This document shows, in pieces, positions 46,311 through 56,354 of a stretch of DNA of 64,000 bases. Made by a program: the position numbers and the translations under genes. The notes under the pieces were generated by a model. That model searched no databases. It was not told where the DNA came from and was given only the letters and a program-made list of their open reading frames with translations. Location of the stretch: assembly GCA_049840935.1 (NCBI GenBank), contig JASGJA010000005.1, forward strand, positions 62,001-126,000, given 5' to 3'. Source of the DNA: Mesorhizobium_G sp049840935. GTDB lineage: Bacteria > Pseudomonadota > Alphaproteobacteria > Rhizobiales > Rhizobiaceae. Each line of letters begins with the position of its first letter. The stretch's first letter is position 1.

Positions 46311-47013
46311 ATGACTGACCTTTCAGAGTTTCCTATTTCGAACCGCTGGCCTGCGCAGCATCCTGACAGAATCCAGCTTTATTCTTTTCCGACGCCAAAC
46401 GGCGTAAAGGTTTCGATTATGCTGGAGGAAATCGGCCTGCCCTACGAGGCGCACAAGGTCGACATCACCAAGAACGAAACATGGACTGAACTCGTTTCTT
46501 TCGTTGAACCCCAATGGGAAGATTCCCGCGATCATCGATCCGAATGGCCCGGACGGAAAGCCGATGGCGCTTTTCGAATCTGGTGCAATTCTGACCTACC
46601 TCGCAGAAAAGACCGGCAAGCTGCTGCCGACCGATCCGGCGCGTAGATATGAAACGCTGCAGTGGTTGTTTTTCCAGATGGCTTCGATTGGACCGATGTT
46701 CGGGCAGTTCGGTTTCTTCTACAAGTTTGCGGGGCGCGAGATCGAGGACAAGCGTCCACTTAACCGCTATCGGGACGAGGCGCGCCGCTTGCTCGGAGTG
46801 CTTGAGCAAAGGCTCGATCGCCGCCGCTGGATCATGGGCAACGACTACACAATTGCAGATATTGCGATTTTCCCGTGGGTGCGTGGCTCAAAAGTCGTTT
46901 ACGAGGCAAGCGAAGCGCTCGGCTTCGACAAGCTGAGGAACGTCAACGACTGGCTTGAACGCGCTCTGGAGCGGCCTGCTTCACAAAAGGGTTTGGTCGT
47001 GCCGCCGCGCTGA
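46311..47013 (+). CDS. Glutathione S-transferase family protein, frameshifted
   Basis: The N-terminal part (IQLYSFPTPNGVKVSIMLEE, LPYEAHKVDITKNETWT) is a YfcG/YghU-type thioredoxin-like domain. One extra base near 46494-46503 in GTTTCTTTCG breaks the frame between ELV and LNPNGKIPAII. Removing one base restores SLNPNGKIPAI, FESGAILTYLAEKTGK (glutathione-binding ES) and the helical C-terminal domain ending in QKGLVVPPR, about 233 residues. Probably a disulfide-bond reductase or transferase. Shares no clear operon with the KAS gene, 23 bases upstream, but could be co-transcribed. Confidence 0.88.
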
Positions 47014-47121
47014 CGGGTGGTGCATGTTGGGGACATAAAGTTGCGGAGCATTCGCGCTCCGCGCCAAACCTGGCTGGCCATACGAGAAAACAGGCTCGCT
47101 GAACCCGCGCAGGGCGATGCA

Positions 47122-47594
47122 TCAAGCCTTTTTGGACGACGTCTTTTTTGCGCCTACAACTGATGCTGCCGCAGCAACCACACTTTTGGCGGTGGACTTG
47201 ACAGTCTTGACCGCTTTCTTTGCAGTTTTTGCAACGGTAGCCGCAGCGCCGTTGGATTTGGCAGCAGGCTTTGCCGGAGCTTTCGCCTTTGCTGCAGGCT
47301 TTGCGGCCGCCTTTTTCGCAGGCGCCTTAGCTGCAGCTTTCGCCGCAGGTTTGGCCGTCGCTTTTGCGGCTGGCTTGGCAGCGGCTTTTGCTGCCGGTTT
47401 TGCAGTGGCTTTTGCCGCAGGCTTGGCTGCTGCTTTTACGCTGGTTTCGCTGCTGCTTTTGCCGCTGGCTTAACGGCGGCCTTGGTCTTCGCTGCGGCTG
47501 GTTTAGCAGCCGCCTTGGTGGTCTTAGAGGCCGGCTTGGCCGCCCCCTTGGCTGCAGCTTTACCGCCAGCAGCCTTCGTCGCCTGCTTTGCCAT
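47122..47594 (-). CDS. Lysine/alanine-rich histone-H1-like protein, frameshifted
   Basis: MAKQATKAAGGKAAAKGAAK starts a low-complexity protein made of AAKPAAK/AKATAKPA repeats, ending in VVGAKKTSSKKA. It is one base short of a multiple of three; a missing G in the GG near 47440 explains the stop in the middle. Corrected length about 157 residues. Very basic, likely binds DNA non-specifically like histone H1 or AlgP-type proteins. The reverse strand of this repeat encodes a false Phe/Ala-rich frame. Confidence 0.8.
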
Positions 47595-47632
47595 CGAACT
47601 CTCCTTTTTCGAAATGGCTCCACCCTCGATCG

Positions 47633-48292
47633 TCACCTGCGACCATTTTGCGCGGTGATTTGCGGAGAATTGGCCTTGCGAATCAGATCGTCAAGTCGGC
47701 AGCGCCTCCGGTTTTGAAGAACTCGATCAACATTCGGCAAATCATTTGAATCAACCCAGGCGCGACCATCCTCCTCGGATCGACCATGATCGCGCCAGCG
47801 CTGGATGAGCCTGCGCTCAAGCTCGTCGCGACGCACATCGAGAAACACCGTAAAATCAAATAGTTCTTGGAGGCGCGCCCACGGCTTTTCTGAAAGCAGC
47901 AGGTAATTGCCTTCCACGATGATGAAGCGCTTGTCTGTGTCGACAATGGTCGCGGCAGCGCGGGACAACTCTATGTTGCGGTCGAAGACCGGAATGGCGA
48001 TTTCGGGTTCGCCCGCGCGAATGCGCTTCAAAAGATGTTCAAAGCCGGCGAAATCAAATGTCTCCGGTGCGCCTTTTCGAGAGCGCAATCCCTTCTGGTC
48101 GAGCACGGCGTCGTCATAATGAAAGCCGTCCATTGGCACGACGACAGATGAACCCTCCGGAAGCAAATCTATAAGGGCCGAGGATATGGTGGATTTCCCG
48201 GCTCCGGGCGGACCGGCAACAGCGACCAGACAGCGGCGGCCCTTACCGGCCTTCTTGAAGATGGCTGACGCCAAATGAGCAATCTGTGACAT
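47633..48292 (-). CDS. P-loop nucleoside kinase-like protein (FrcK/PanK-like)
   Basis: 219 residues from MSQIAHLASAIFKKAG. Walker A VAVAGPPGAGKSTISSAL, VVPMDGFHYDD with the conserved DGFH and the LLL SEKP lid region, and a Walker-B-like FIIVEGNYLLL. This matches the uridine kinase/phosphoribulokinase/PanK fold, with FrcK of the fructose-uptake cluster and YggC-like proteins as closest. The substrate is not known. No sugar ABC genes are adjacent. Confidence 0.8.
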   Translation of the reverse strand: MSQIAHLASAIFKKAGKGRRCLVAVAGPPGAGKSTISSALIDLLPEGSSVVVPMDGFHYDDAVLDQKGLRSRKGAPETFDFAGFEHLLKRIRAGEPEIAIPVFDRNIELSRAAATIVDTDKRFIIVEGNYLLLSEKPWARLQELFDFTVFLDVRRDELERRLIQRWRDHGRSEEDGRAWVDSNDLPNVDRVLQNRRRCRLDDLIRKANSPQITAQNGRR

Positions 48293-48321
48293 CTGACAAC
48301 CTCCCATGCTGCATCATAGGG

Positions 48322-49459
48322 CTAGTCTGTGGCGCGAGAAAGAAATCCCGAATCGAATTGCGTCAGAAACTCGCGACCGTCCATGTTGAGCAGCAACGTA
48401 TTTTTCTGTTGCTCGACTGTGTTGGGAAGCGCCTGCAAGGGCAATGCCCCTAATATGTGGCGGAAGCTGATCGTCGCGTCCGAGCTGAGCGTGAAGCTCG
48501 TCGGCACGCCTGCGGCTTTAAGATTGTTATCGCCAACTGACTGGCGATGCCCGACAGCGGTGCGCCCATCCTCAATGCCGAGAACGCCGAGATGCCGCCC
48601 GTTCCAAGGTGCGTAATCCCGACCACCATTCGAGTACCAGAGCATTGTGATGGGCAGTTCGGATGGATTTTTCAGAACGAGCACCAGATCGCCCTCGGCC
48701 TCACGCTGCAAGGCAGTCCAACCCAACGCGTTCGCCGGCTCTTCTACCAAAATGACGAAATCTTCGCGATGATCCTCCGCAGCGTAGGCGGAAAGGTCGG
48801 TGAAGCCGCCATCGCTTTGTGGGGAAGTGGTGGATATCTCGCGACATGTGCGCCGGATAGGCGAGCTTGTATCGACCGCGCGCGGCATCCGGCTCAAGCG
48901 ATTCCGCGGGGGTTTCAGCAAAGCGCTTTGGCGAAAAAGCGAGCTTGCCCCCACGGGCCATCATACTCATTACATGATGTGCGACGGGCAGTTCGCCGGA
49001 ACCACCAATGATCCGGTGTTCCTGATACAGAAATGGATGGTGGTCGCGCACTGTAAGCGTCTTTTCGATCGTCGCGCCGAACACCGGCTTTCCAAGTCTC
49101 AGCGTTACGCGCCATCCGCCGGGAATCGCACTGCTTGAGATTACAGCCCAAGGACTATTGGCGGGCCAGCCATGCCCCGGCGCTTCTTCAATATCGTTGC
49201 GGGAAAACGGCGCGCAGAGAAAGTCGCCCGACAGACGCTCCAAACCGGGAGCGATATCGGCTGGAAGGTCTGATTCACCGATCCACGGCGCGCGATGCAG
49301 CGGACGCAGAACGCGATCCCCTAAATCGATCGCCAAATCTGCGATGTGGCCGACCGAAAGATCGACGGCCACCGATATGCCCGCTGCGGAAAAAGCAATG
49401 TTACTCACGACAGCATCCTGCACTATTACTATTGCCGCACGATGCCTGTCATTGACCAC
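48322..49459 (-). CDS. Possible mutarotase-like carbohydrate-binding protein, frameshifted
   Basis: From a GTG at 49459 (start uncertain) the frame reads VVNDRHRAAIVIVQDAVVSN and HRAPWIGESDLP, HHPFLYQEHRIIGGSGELPVAHHVMS, then shifts at about 48831-48840 to continue FTDLSAYAAEDHREDFVILVE, LWYSNGGRDYAPWNGRHLGVLGIED. One extra base separates the halves; corrected length about 378. The strand-rich plan and the sugar-mutarotase-like HPF..QEH/GG motifs suggest an aldose-1-epimerase-like fold, but this is a weak family guess. The gene lies just before comM on the same strand, 26 bases away. Confidence 0.55.
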
Positions 49460-49484
49460 AATGCAAGAGGGCAATTTTCGAGTA

Positions 49485-51020
49485 TCACGCGGCTTGTGCG
49501 ATGCGCTCGCTCGGCAGCCGATAGGCAATCGCTTCGGCCAGATGAATGCGGCCCACGCGTTCGCTGCCATCGAGATCGGCGAGCGTACGGGCAACACGCA
49601 AAACGCGATGATAGGCGCGGGCGGAGAAGCCTAGCTTTTCGCTCGCCTCTGCCAGCAGCGACGCACCGCTAGAATCCGGCGTGGCTACCGGTTTCGATCA
49701 GCGAGACAGAACAATGCGCGTTGGTTGTGACCGCCGTGCCCAATCGCTTCAAATCGCTTTCGCTGCATTTGCCGCGCACGCGCAACGCGTTGCGCAACGG
49801 TCGCACTGCTTTCGCTGCGGTCCGAATAGACAAGGTCTGCAGCGGAAACGGCGGGAACGTCAATCCTGATGTCGATGCGGTCGAGAAGCGGGCCGGAAAT
49901 TCGCGCCTGATATTCCGTCAGGCACCGCGGGCCGCGCGCGCAGTGATGCCCGGGTTCTCCAGCCATGCCACAGCGGCACGGGTTCATCGCGGCGACGAGT
50001 TGAATGCGTGCCGGATAGGAAACGCGATGATTAGCACGTGCAATCATGCATTCTCCCGTTTCCAGAGGCTGGCGCAGCGAATCCAGAACGGCAGGTGTGA
50101 ACTCAGGAAACTCATCCAGAAAGAGGACGCCGTTGATGAGCAAGTGAAACTTCGCCGGGGCGTGCCTTCACGCCACCGCCGACCATTGCCGCCATCGATG
50201 CAGAATGGTGGGGCGATCTGAACGGACGGCTGTCGCTGAGCTTTCCACCAGCTAATTGACCCGCGATTGATGCGATCATTGATACTTCGAGCAATTCGCG
50301 CGGTTCAAGCGGCGGCAATATCGATGGGAGCCGCGCGGCGAGCATGGATTTCCCAGAACCTGGCGGGCCGGACATAAGGAGATTGTGCCCACCAGCAGCA
50401 GCAACTTCCAGCGCGCGCCGAGCCGTTTCCTGCCCCTTGATATCTGCAAGGTCCGGTAATCCTCCGGTTTCCTTGCGGTGTATGGCGGGGATGGGTCTTG
50501 AGAGGACTTGCGTTCCACGAAAATGATTGGCCGCAGCAATCAGGCTGTGTGGCGCAAGAATGTCTATATCTGCACCCGCCCAGGCGGCTTCTGGCCCGCA
50601 AGCCTCCGGACAGATCAATCCGCGACCCTGCGCATTGGCCCCAACGGCGGCAGGCAGCACGCCGGCGACTTCCGCAATGGTTCCGTCCAGCGCGAGTTCG
50701 CCCAATACAACGAAGCCGGAAAGCGCATCAGCTGGGATAGCGCCCATCGCAGCCATCAGACCCAGAGCGATGGGAAGGTCGTAATGACTTCCTTCCTTCG
50801 GCAGGTCTGCGGGTGCGAGATTTATGGTGACGCGCTTGGCCGGCATCGACAAGCCTGTCGCGTGAAGGGCGGCTTGCACTCGCTCCCTGCTTTCCGCGAC
50901 GGCTTTGTCTGGAAGGCCGACAATCTGCATGCCGACTTTTCCCGGCGCGATCATGACCTGAACATCGACCGGGACGGCTTCTATGCCTTGAAACGCAACA
51001 GTATGGACGCGTGAAACCAT
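49485..51020 (-). CDS. comM: ComM (YifB) Mg-chelatase-like ATPase, three frameshifts
   Basis: N-terminal lon-protease-like domain (VDVQVMIAPGKVGMQIVGLPDKAV), Walker A LLMSGPPGSGKSMLAARL, RPFRSPHHSASMAAMVGGG, Walker B GVLFLDEFPEF, CRCGMAGEPGHHC and the C-terminal Mg-chelatase part SARAYHRVLRVARTLADLDG. Three shifts break it: near 50135 (extra base between SLAH and NGVLF), at 49751-49753 (AAA run) and near 49690 (GG). Corrected, it is about 510 residues, the normal ComM size. ComM is a hexameric helicase that promotes branch migration in natural transformation. Confidence 0.9.
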
Positions 51021-51119
51021 GTGCCAGAACCAATCATTCCAGGCACGCCGCCACGCACCAAATATGATTAGACTGTTCTCATATAATATAGAACATTACA
51101 AGAACGATTTTGCAGATAT

Positions 51120-52016
51120 TTAAGGCTGCAACGCGACGGGTTGCGGCCCGCCGAGATAGGTCGCGATCAGGCTTTGGACTTCTGCATTTCGAGCGCGCGC
51201 AGTTTGGCCGCCCATAACCACGACGACGAGGCTTTTGCCGCCGGATTGCACGGACGTGACGATGTTGAAACCGGAGGCGCGAACATAGCCGGTCTTGATG
51301 CCGTCGATACCATCACTTCCGAGCAGATCATTATGACCTTTGACGATCTTGCCCCGGAAATTGAAGCTGGTGGCCGAGAAATACTGGAACTTGTCCGGGA
51401 AACGACGGCGTAGGGAAATGCCGAGCAGCGCCATGTCCCGCGCCGTCGTCACCTGTTCAGGATCGTGCAGGCCGGACGCGTTGCGGAAGGTGGTGCCGCG
51501 CATTCCGAGCGAGCGGGCTTTTGCATTCATCATCTGCGCGAACTGATCTTCGGAGCCGCCAAGATACTCACCGACCGCGACAGCGACGTCATTTGCCGAC
51601 TTCACGGTGAGTGCATGGATTGCAGTGAGAACGTCAATCTGGTCGCCGGGCCGCAGCCGCAGTTTTGAAGGAGGCTGGCTGGCTGCATGTTCCGAAACGG
51701 GGATCATCGTAAAGAGATTCACGCGATGCGACTCGATAGCTTCAAAGAGAAGATAGAGCGTCATCATCTTGGTGAGCGATGCCGGATGGCGCGCGGAATT
51801 GGAGTTGACGGAATAGAGCATGCGACCGGAAGCGACGTCCACGACGGCTACCGCATGACGTGGCGATTCATCTGAATTTTCCGTAGGTGCCAGAGCGGAA
51901 GGTTCAACGCTGCGCAACCCCTCGCTGGCGGTCGTGCAAGCAGATAGCAGCATCAAGGCAAGGATTGCCGCTACAAATCGAATTGTTCTGTTGCCGAGAT
52001 ATGCGATGCCTGACAC
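51120..52016 (-). CDS. D-alanyl-D-alanine carboxypeptidase (lipoprotein-like)
   Basis: 298 residues. A signal with a lipobox LLSAC near residue 25 predicts a lipoprotein. Penicillin-binding motifs: SLTKMM (catalytic Ser), SAN near residue 140 and KTG near residue 240. Family S11 of the DacA/DacC type, which trims the terminal D-Ala of peptidoglycan stem peptides in the periplasm. It follows the antiporter gene on the same strand. Smaller than E. coli PBP5 and without its C-terminal membrane anchor. Confidence 0.88.
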   Translation of the reverse strand: MSGIAYLGNRTIRFVAAILALMLLSACTTASEGLRSVEPSALAPTENSDESPRHAVAVVDVASGRMLYSVNSNSARHPASLTKMMTLYLLFEAIESHRVNLFTMIPVSEHAASQPPSKLRLRPGDQIDVLTAIHALTVKSANDVAVAVGEYLGGSEDQFAQMMNAKARSLGMRGTTFRNASGLHDPEQVTTARDMALLGISLRRRFPDKFQYFSATSFNFRGKIVKGHNDLLGSDGIDGIKTGYVRASGFNIVTSVQSGGKSLVVVVMGGQTARARNAEVQSLIATYLGGPQPVALQP

Positions 52017-52095
52017 TCAAACGCACCTGTTGCCAAAGTCTTGCGGGCGCACGCCGCGCCGGTGATTTACATCAGATGGTTGTGCGCGTCCATCG

Positions 52096-53502
52096 TCAGA
52101 AGAACAGGAACCCCACCAGCAAGAACACAGGTATGAGAACCGCACCGGACCAAAGCATGTATCCAAAGAAACTCGGCATTGCGACGCCGCGCCCTCTGGC
52201 AATCGCGTAAACCATGAAGTTTGGCGCGTTGCCGATATAGGTGTTGGCGCCCATGAAGACCGCGCCGGACGAGATCGCCGCGAGCGTGGATGCGCCTGCG
52301 GTCATGAGGTGATGCGGGTCGCCACCTGCAAGCTCGAAAAACACCAGATAGGTTGGCGCGTTGTCGAGAAATGAGGAAAGCACGCCCGTAAGCCAGAAAT
52401 ATGCGAGATTATTGGGCTGGCCGTCAGGACCGGTGACGAGCGCGACCAAACCGGAAAGCGCGCCGCCCTCTCCAGCCTTGAGAATCGCTACAACCGGTAC
52501 GATGGCGATGAAGATGCCAGCAAACAGTTTTGCGACTTCGAGGATCGGCCCCCACGAAAACTCGTTGGCTTTGCGAAGCAGGCGGGGCGTTACCTTAAAC
52601 GAGATCATGGCGCTGCACAGAATGATCGCGTCGCGCAGGATGTTTTGCAGTTCGACATGCACGCCCGCGACGGAAAATTCGATGCCCGGCTTCCAGCTTG
52701 CCGACATGAGGATCGCACCGATAACGCAGGCGAGCAGCGGAACATTGATAAGGCCGCGCATGCCAACTCGCGTGTCGGGCGTTGGGTCTTTGATTTTCGG
52801 AGTGCCTGCTTCCCGGAAATGAAGGAACAGGTCGAGGACGAAGAAAATGCCGAGCACGAGACTCGCGACGAACAGCGTTTCGATGAGAAGGTGTTGGGTC
52901 GTCCAGAAAAACTCGACGCCGCGCAGGAAGCCGACAAAGAGGGGTGGATCACCGAGCGGGGTCAATGCGCCGCCGATATTCGAGACGAGGAAAATGAAAA
53001 AGACGATCACATGCGCGTTGGAAGGGCGGTTGTCGTTTGCACGGATGATTGGGTGAATCATGATCATGGACGCGCCCGTTGTGCCAACCACCGACGCCAG
53101 CAGCGCGCCGATGACCAGCAGAATGACATTCGTCAAAGGCGTGCCGTGAATGTTGCCCGTAATCACGATGCCGCCAGCGATGGTGAAGAGCGCGAACAGC
53201 AGGATGATGAAAGGCAGGTATTCAAGAAGAACCGCGTGAAGCACGGCCTCAAGGGTTGCGGGCGTGCCGAAGCTGAAGAGCATTGCAACGAGAACGATCA
53301 GTGTCCAACCGAGCGTGATCTTGCCGTAGTGATGTTCCCAGAAATGCGGGTAAAGCAGCGGGCCAGTCGCAATTGAAAGCAGAATGCCCAAGAAGGGAAG
53401 GCCCCACCATAGCGGCATGGTTTCACCGGGCAGCCCTTCCGCGGCCAGCGCGGGAAAGGCAAGCAAGACAAGCGCGAATGCGACAGAGAATACTTTGAAC
53501 AT
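52096..53502 (-). CDS. NhaD-like sodium/proton antiporter
   Basis: 468 residues from MFKVFSVAFALVLLAF, whose start overlaps the stop of the upstream flavoprotein gene. Around 12 membrane helices of the ion transporter superfamily. Conserved parts: GTTGASMIMIHPIIRAN, LVSNIGGALTPLGDPPLFVG and FLDNAPTYLVFFELA, which correspond to the NhaD/CitM/ArsB re-entrant loops. Exports Na+ in exchange for H+ or transports a dicarboxylate. The substrate is inferred from the NhaD-like GDPPLF motif. Confidence 0.85.
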   Translation of the reverse strand: MFKVFSVAFALVLLAFPALAAEGLPGETMPLWWGLPFLGILLSIATGPLLYPHFWEHHYGKITLGWTLIVLVAMLFSFGTPATLEAVLHAVLLEYLPFIILLFALFTIAGGIVITGNIHGTPLTNVILLVIGALLASVVGTTGASMIMIHPIIRANDNRPSNAHVIVFFIFLVSNIGGALTPLGDPPLFVGFLRGVEFFWTTQHLLIETLFVASLVLGIFFVLDLFLHFREAGTPKIKDPTPDTRVGMRGLINVPLLACVIGAILMSASWKPGIEFSVAGVHVELQNILRDAIILCSAMISFKVTPRLLRKANEFSWGPILEVAKLFAGIFIAIVPVVAILKAGEGGALSGLVALVTGPDGQPNNLAYFWLTGVLSSFLDNAPTYLVFFELAGGDPHHLMTAGASTLAAISSGAVFMGANTYIGNAPNFMVYAIARGRGVAMPSFFGYMLWSGAVLIPVFLLVGFLFF

Positions 53503-54731
53503 TAAACTTTCGACTGCCATTCCGTGAAGATTGCTTTCAGGCTGTCAGGGCTGGCCTTGAGCGCATCGAATTCAGGCGAGAAATCCGTAGCGAGAATGCG
53601 CCGTCCTATCATGTGATCGGCAGGCCGATTGATGGTTTCGATAGCGGTCAGGCGGGGGCCGGCAAAGTGAAACACCGCGAAGCGATTCTCATCGGGCGAA
53701 CCAGCGAGGATATGTCGATCTTCGCGACCCACGAGTCCCACCATCTGGAGCTTCATGTCTCCAATATCCGACCAGAACCAAGGCACGGCATCATATTCAC
53801 CCGCATGGCCGAGGATCGTCTTGGCGGCACGACGTGCCTGATCAGTGGCGTTCTGCACCGATTCCAGACGAACGTCGCTGCCGGTCATCCAGTGATGGAA
53901 GTTCACGCAATCGCCTATGGCAAGAATGTCGTCGCGCGACGTGCGCATAGAGCCATCGACCTTGATGCCATTCGTTACGGCGATACCCGCGATCTCTGCC
54001 AGTTCGACATTTGGGACCACCCCGATTCCGACAATGACCAAACGTGCGGGTATGGTTTCGCCATCGCGCAACTCGACGCCGGTCACGTGGCCGTCGCTGC
54101 CGACAATGCGCTCGATGCCGATATCGGTGCGCACCTCGACGCCGGTTTCCACCAGACGCTTGTGGACATGCGAAGCGATGATCGCCGCCACGCCACGACC
54201 GAGAACGCGGTGTTGAGCCTCAACCACCGTCACCCGGCGACCTCCGGCATGGAGCGTTGCGGCAATTTCCAGACCGATGAAGCCGCCGCCGATTACCACG
54301 ACCTCTTCCGCGCCGTGAGCGGCTTCGCGGATGCGGCGGGCGTCCGCGACGTCGCGCAAGGGCATGACGCCTTCAAGCTGTGCGCCCGGCAGATTCAAGG
54401 TGCGGGGACGCGCGCCGAGGGCGAGAATTGCATGATCGAACTCAAGGGCTTCGCCGCCGGCGAGGTGCAGGCGCTTGCCGTCGATGCGCTCGACGCGTTC
54501 GCCAAGCCGCAGGTCAATATTGTGCGATGCGTAGAAACTTTCGGCGCGCAATATTTGCGGCTCGGCCTTGTCATCCTTGATGAAGGTCTTGGACAATGGT
54601 GGCTTGTGATAGGGTAACTCGCGTTCGTCGCCGACGAGGATGACAGGGCCGTCGTAGCCATCCTCACGCAAACTCGCGGCAGCTTGTACGCCGCCATGCC
54701 CGGTTCCAACGATCACAACGCCATTGGCCAT
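53502..54731 (-). CDS. Ferredoxin reductase-type FAD/NAD oxidoreductase
   Basis: 409 residues. FAD site VVIVGTGHGGVQAAASLRE at the N-terminus, NAD site VVVIGGGFIGLEIAATL near residue 145, then ILAIGDCVNF for FAD binding near residue 270, and a C-terminal reductase domain. This is the putidaredoxin/ferredoxin-NAD reductase family used by P450 or dioxygenase systems. No ferredoxin or oxygenase gene is next to it. Its stop overlaps the antiporter start, so the two are translationally linked, although a functional link is not evident. Confidence 0.88.
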   Translation of the reverse strand: MANGVVIVGTGHGGVQAAASLREDGYDGPVILVGDERELPYHKPPLSKTFIKDDKAEPQILRAESFYASHNIDLRLGERVERIDGKRLHLAGGEALEFDHAILALGARPRTLNLPGAQLEGVMPLRDVADARRIREAAHGAEEVVVIGGGFIGLEIAATLHAGGRRVTVVEAQHRVLGRGVAAIIASHVHKRLVETGVEVRTDIGIERIVGSDGHVTGVELRDGETIPARLVIVGIGVVPNVELAEIAGIAVTNGIKVDGSMRTSRDDILAIGDCVNFHHWMTGSDVRLESVQNATDQARRAAKTILGHAGEYDAVPWFWSDIGDMKLQMVGLVGREDRHILAGSPDENRFAVFHFAGPRLTAIETINRPADHMIGRRILATDFSPEFDALKASPDSLKAIFTEWQSKV

Positions 54732-54907
54732 CGCTCACTCCCTAAAGTGCAGTTGGGGGTCGCACCAGTTCTTATCCCCTGTCAAGAGCGAGTCAGCTGG
54801 CTCAACAGCGACAGCAACCAGCGTCTTGCGACTTTCAATACCTTCGTTCAGAAGCAGCACTCCTGCCGGTTGCACCGGCATGGGAGGATTTGAGAGCAGG
54901 TTTGGCA

Positions 54908-56302
54908 ATGGACTCAGGGAGCCCCATGACGGCGCAGCCCTGGCGCGGAGAAATTCGCGCCATGCTGGCGCTTGCGTGGCCGATGATCCTGACCAACCTC
55001 GCGCAAGTCGCGATGACCGCAACCGATGTCGCCATTATCGGCCGGCTTGGCCCCGACGCGCTGGCTGCTGGTGCACTTGGCTCGAATCTCTATTTTGCCG
55101 CGCTTATTTTTGGGCTTGGGTTGGCCTATGGCACCGCACCAATGATGGCAGCGGAGCTTGGCCGGAAAAAGCACTCCGTGCGCGACGTGCGGCGCACCGT
55201 ACGTCAAGGTCTTTGGCTTTCAGTGCTGGTGTCGATTCCACTCTGGATTCTCCTGTGGAATGGCGAGGCGATACTTCTGGCGATGGGCCAAAAACCTGAA
55301 CTCGCCGCGCAGGCGGGCATTTATCTGCGCTGCCTGCAATGGGCGATTTTGCCGTTCTATGGGTACATCGTGCTGCGGTCTTTCATCTCAGCGCTTGAGC
55401 GACCCGGTTGGGCGTTGGCCGTAATGGTTGTGGCAGTGATCCTCAACGCCGTGGGGAACTGGGCGCTGGTTTTTGGACATGCGGGCTTTCCCAAACTTGG
55501 GATTGCCGGATCGGGCATCGCCACCAGCTTTGCTTCCTTCTTCATGTTCGCAGGGCTTGCGACAGTCACGATGATCGAGCGGAAGTTCCGGCGCTATCAA
55601 TTGTTCGGGCGCTTCTGGCGAGCGGACTGGCCGCGACTTTGGGCTTTGCTGAAACTGGGTGCGCCGATTTCCGGGATTCTTGCCTTCGAGGTGACGATCT
55701 TCAACGCTGCCGCATTTTTGATGGGGCTGATTGATGCGGTGCAGCTAGCAGCGCACGCGGTCGCGTTGCAGATCGCCTCTGTAACTTTCATGGTTCCGCT
55801 CGGTATTGGACAAGCGGTTACGGTGCGTGTCGGTCTTGCCTATGGTGCACGCGATGGCGAAGGCGTCAGTCGATCCGGCTGGACGGCGTACTGTATCGGA
55901 GTTTCGTTCATGGCGGTGATGGCGCTCATGATGGTGGCGCTACCCAAACTATTGATTTCGGCCTTTATCGATGTGTCGGACCCCGCCAACGCGCCGGTCA
56001 TCGCATATGCCATTACCTTCCTCATGTTTGCGGCACTGTTTCAGGTGGCTGACGGCGCGCAAGCCGTTGCGGCCGGAATGCTGCGGGGCTTGCAAGACAC
56101 GAAGATGCCCATGCTCTACGCCGCAATCGGCTATTGGGGAATCGGGCTGCCGCTGGGCGTACTGCTCGCGTTTCACTACGGCTTTGAGGGTGTCGGTATA
56201 TGGCTCGGACTGTTTATTGGGCTTGCGGTCGTAGCGCTGCTGCTGCTCTATCGCTGGCTGAGACGCGATGCTTTGAGATTGATGGAAAAAGCTGTTGTCT
56301 AA
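54908..56302 (+). CDS. MATE family multidrug efflux pump
   Basis: 464 residues from MDSGSPMTAQPWRGE; MTAQPW at 54926 is an alternative start. Twelve helices with two-fold MATE symmetry: LAWPMILTNLAQVAMTATDVAIIG and LLKLGAPISGILAFEVTIFNA open the two halves. NorM type, exporting cationic drugs by Na+ or H+ antiport. It is divergent from the ferredoxin-reductase gene and is followed 52 bases on by pncB in the same direction. Confidence 0.92.
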   Translation: MDSGSPMTAQPWRGEIRAMLALAWPMILTNLAQVAMTATDVAIIGRLGPDALAAGALGSNLYFAALIFGLGLAYGTAPMMAAELGRKKHSVRDVRRTVRQGLWLSVLVSIPLWILLWNGEAILLAMGQKPELAAQAGIYLRCLQWAILPFYGYIVLRSFISALERPGWALAVMVVAVILNAVGNWALVFGHAGFPKLGIAGSGIATSFASFFMFAGLATVTMIERKFRRYQLFGRFWRADWPRLWALLKLGAPISGILAFEVTIFNAAAFLMGLIDAVQLAAHAVALQIASVTFMVPLGIGQAVTVRVGLAYGARDGEGVSRSGWTAYCIGVSFMAVMALMMVALPKLLISAFIDVSDPANAPVIAYAITFLMFAALFQVADGAQAVAAGMLRGLQDTKMPMLYAAIGYWGIGLPLGVLLAFHYGFEGVGIWLGLFIGLAVVALLLLYRWLRRDALRLMEKAVV

Positions 56303-56354
56303 AACGCGTTTTCTCTACAAAGCTGCATGGTGTTGCGCGACCTGAGGGAGTTTG

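Noticed and set aside
47117..47473. Open frame on the plus strand with Ala/Phe repeats that looks like a membrane protein
   Set aside because: It is the reverse complement of the AK-rich H1-like gene; the repeat automatically creates a long Phe/Ala frame.
49669..50143. Separate small genes inside the comM region
   Set aside because: They are pieces of one ComM protein broken by single-base shifts; together they give the normal length and motif order.
53613..54617. Long plus-strand open frame of 334 codons
   Set aside because: Antisense to the FAD/NAD reductase with intact nucleotide-binding motifs.
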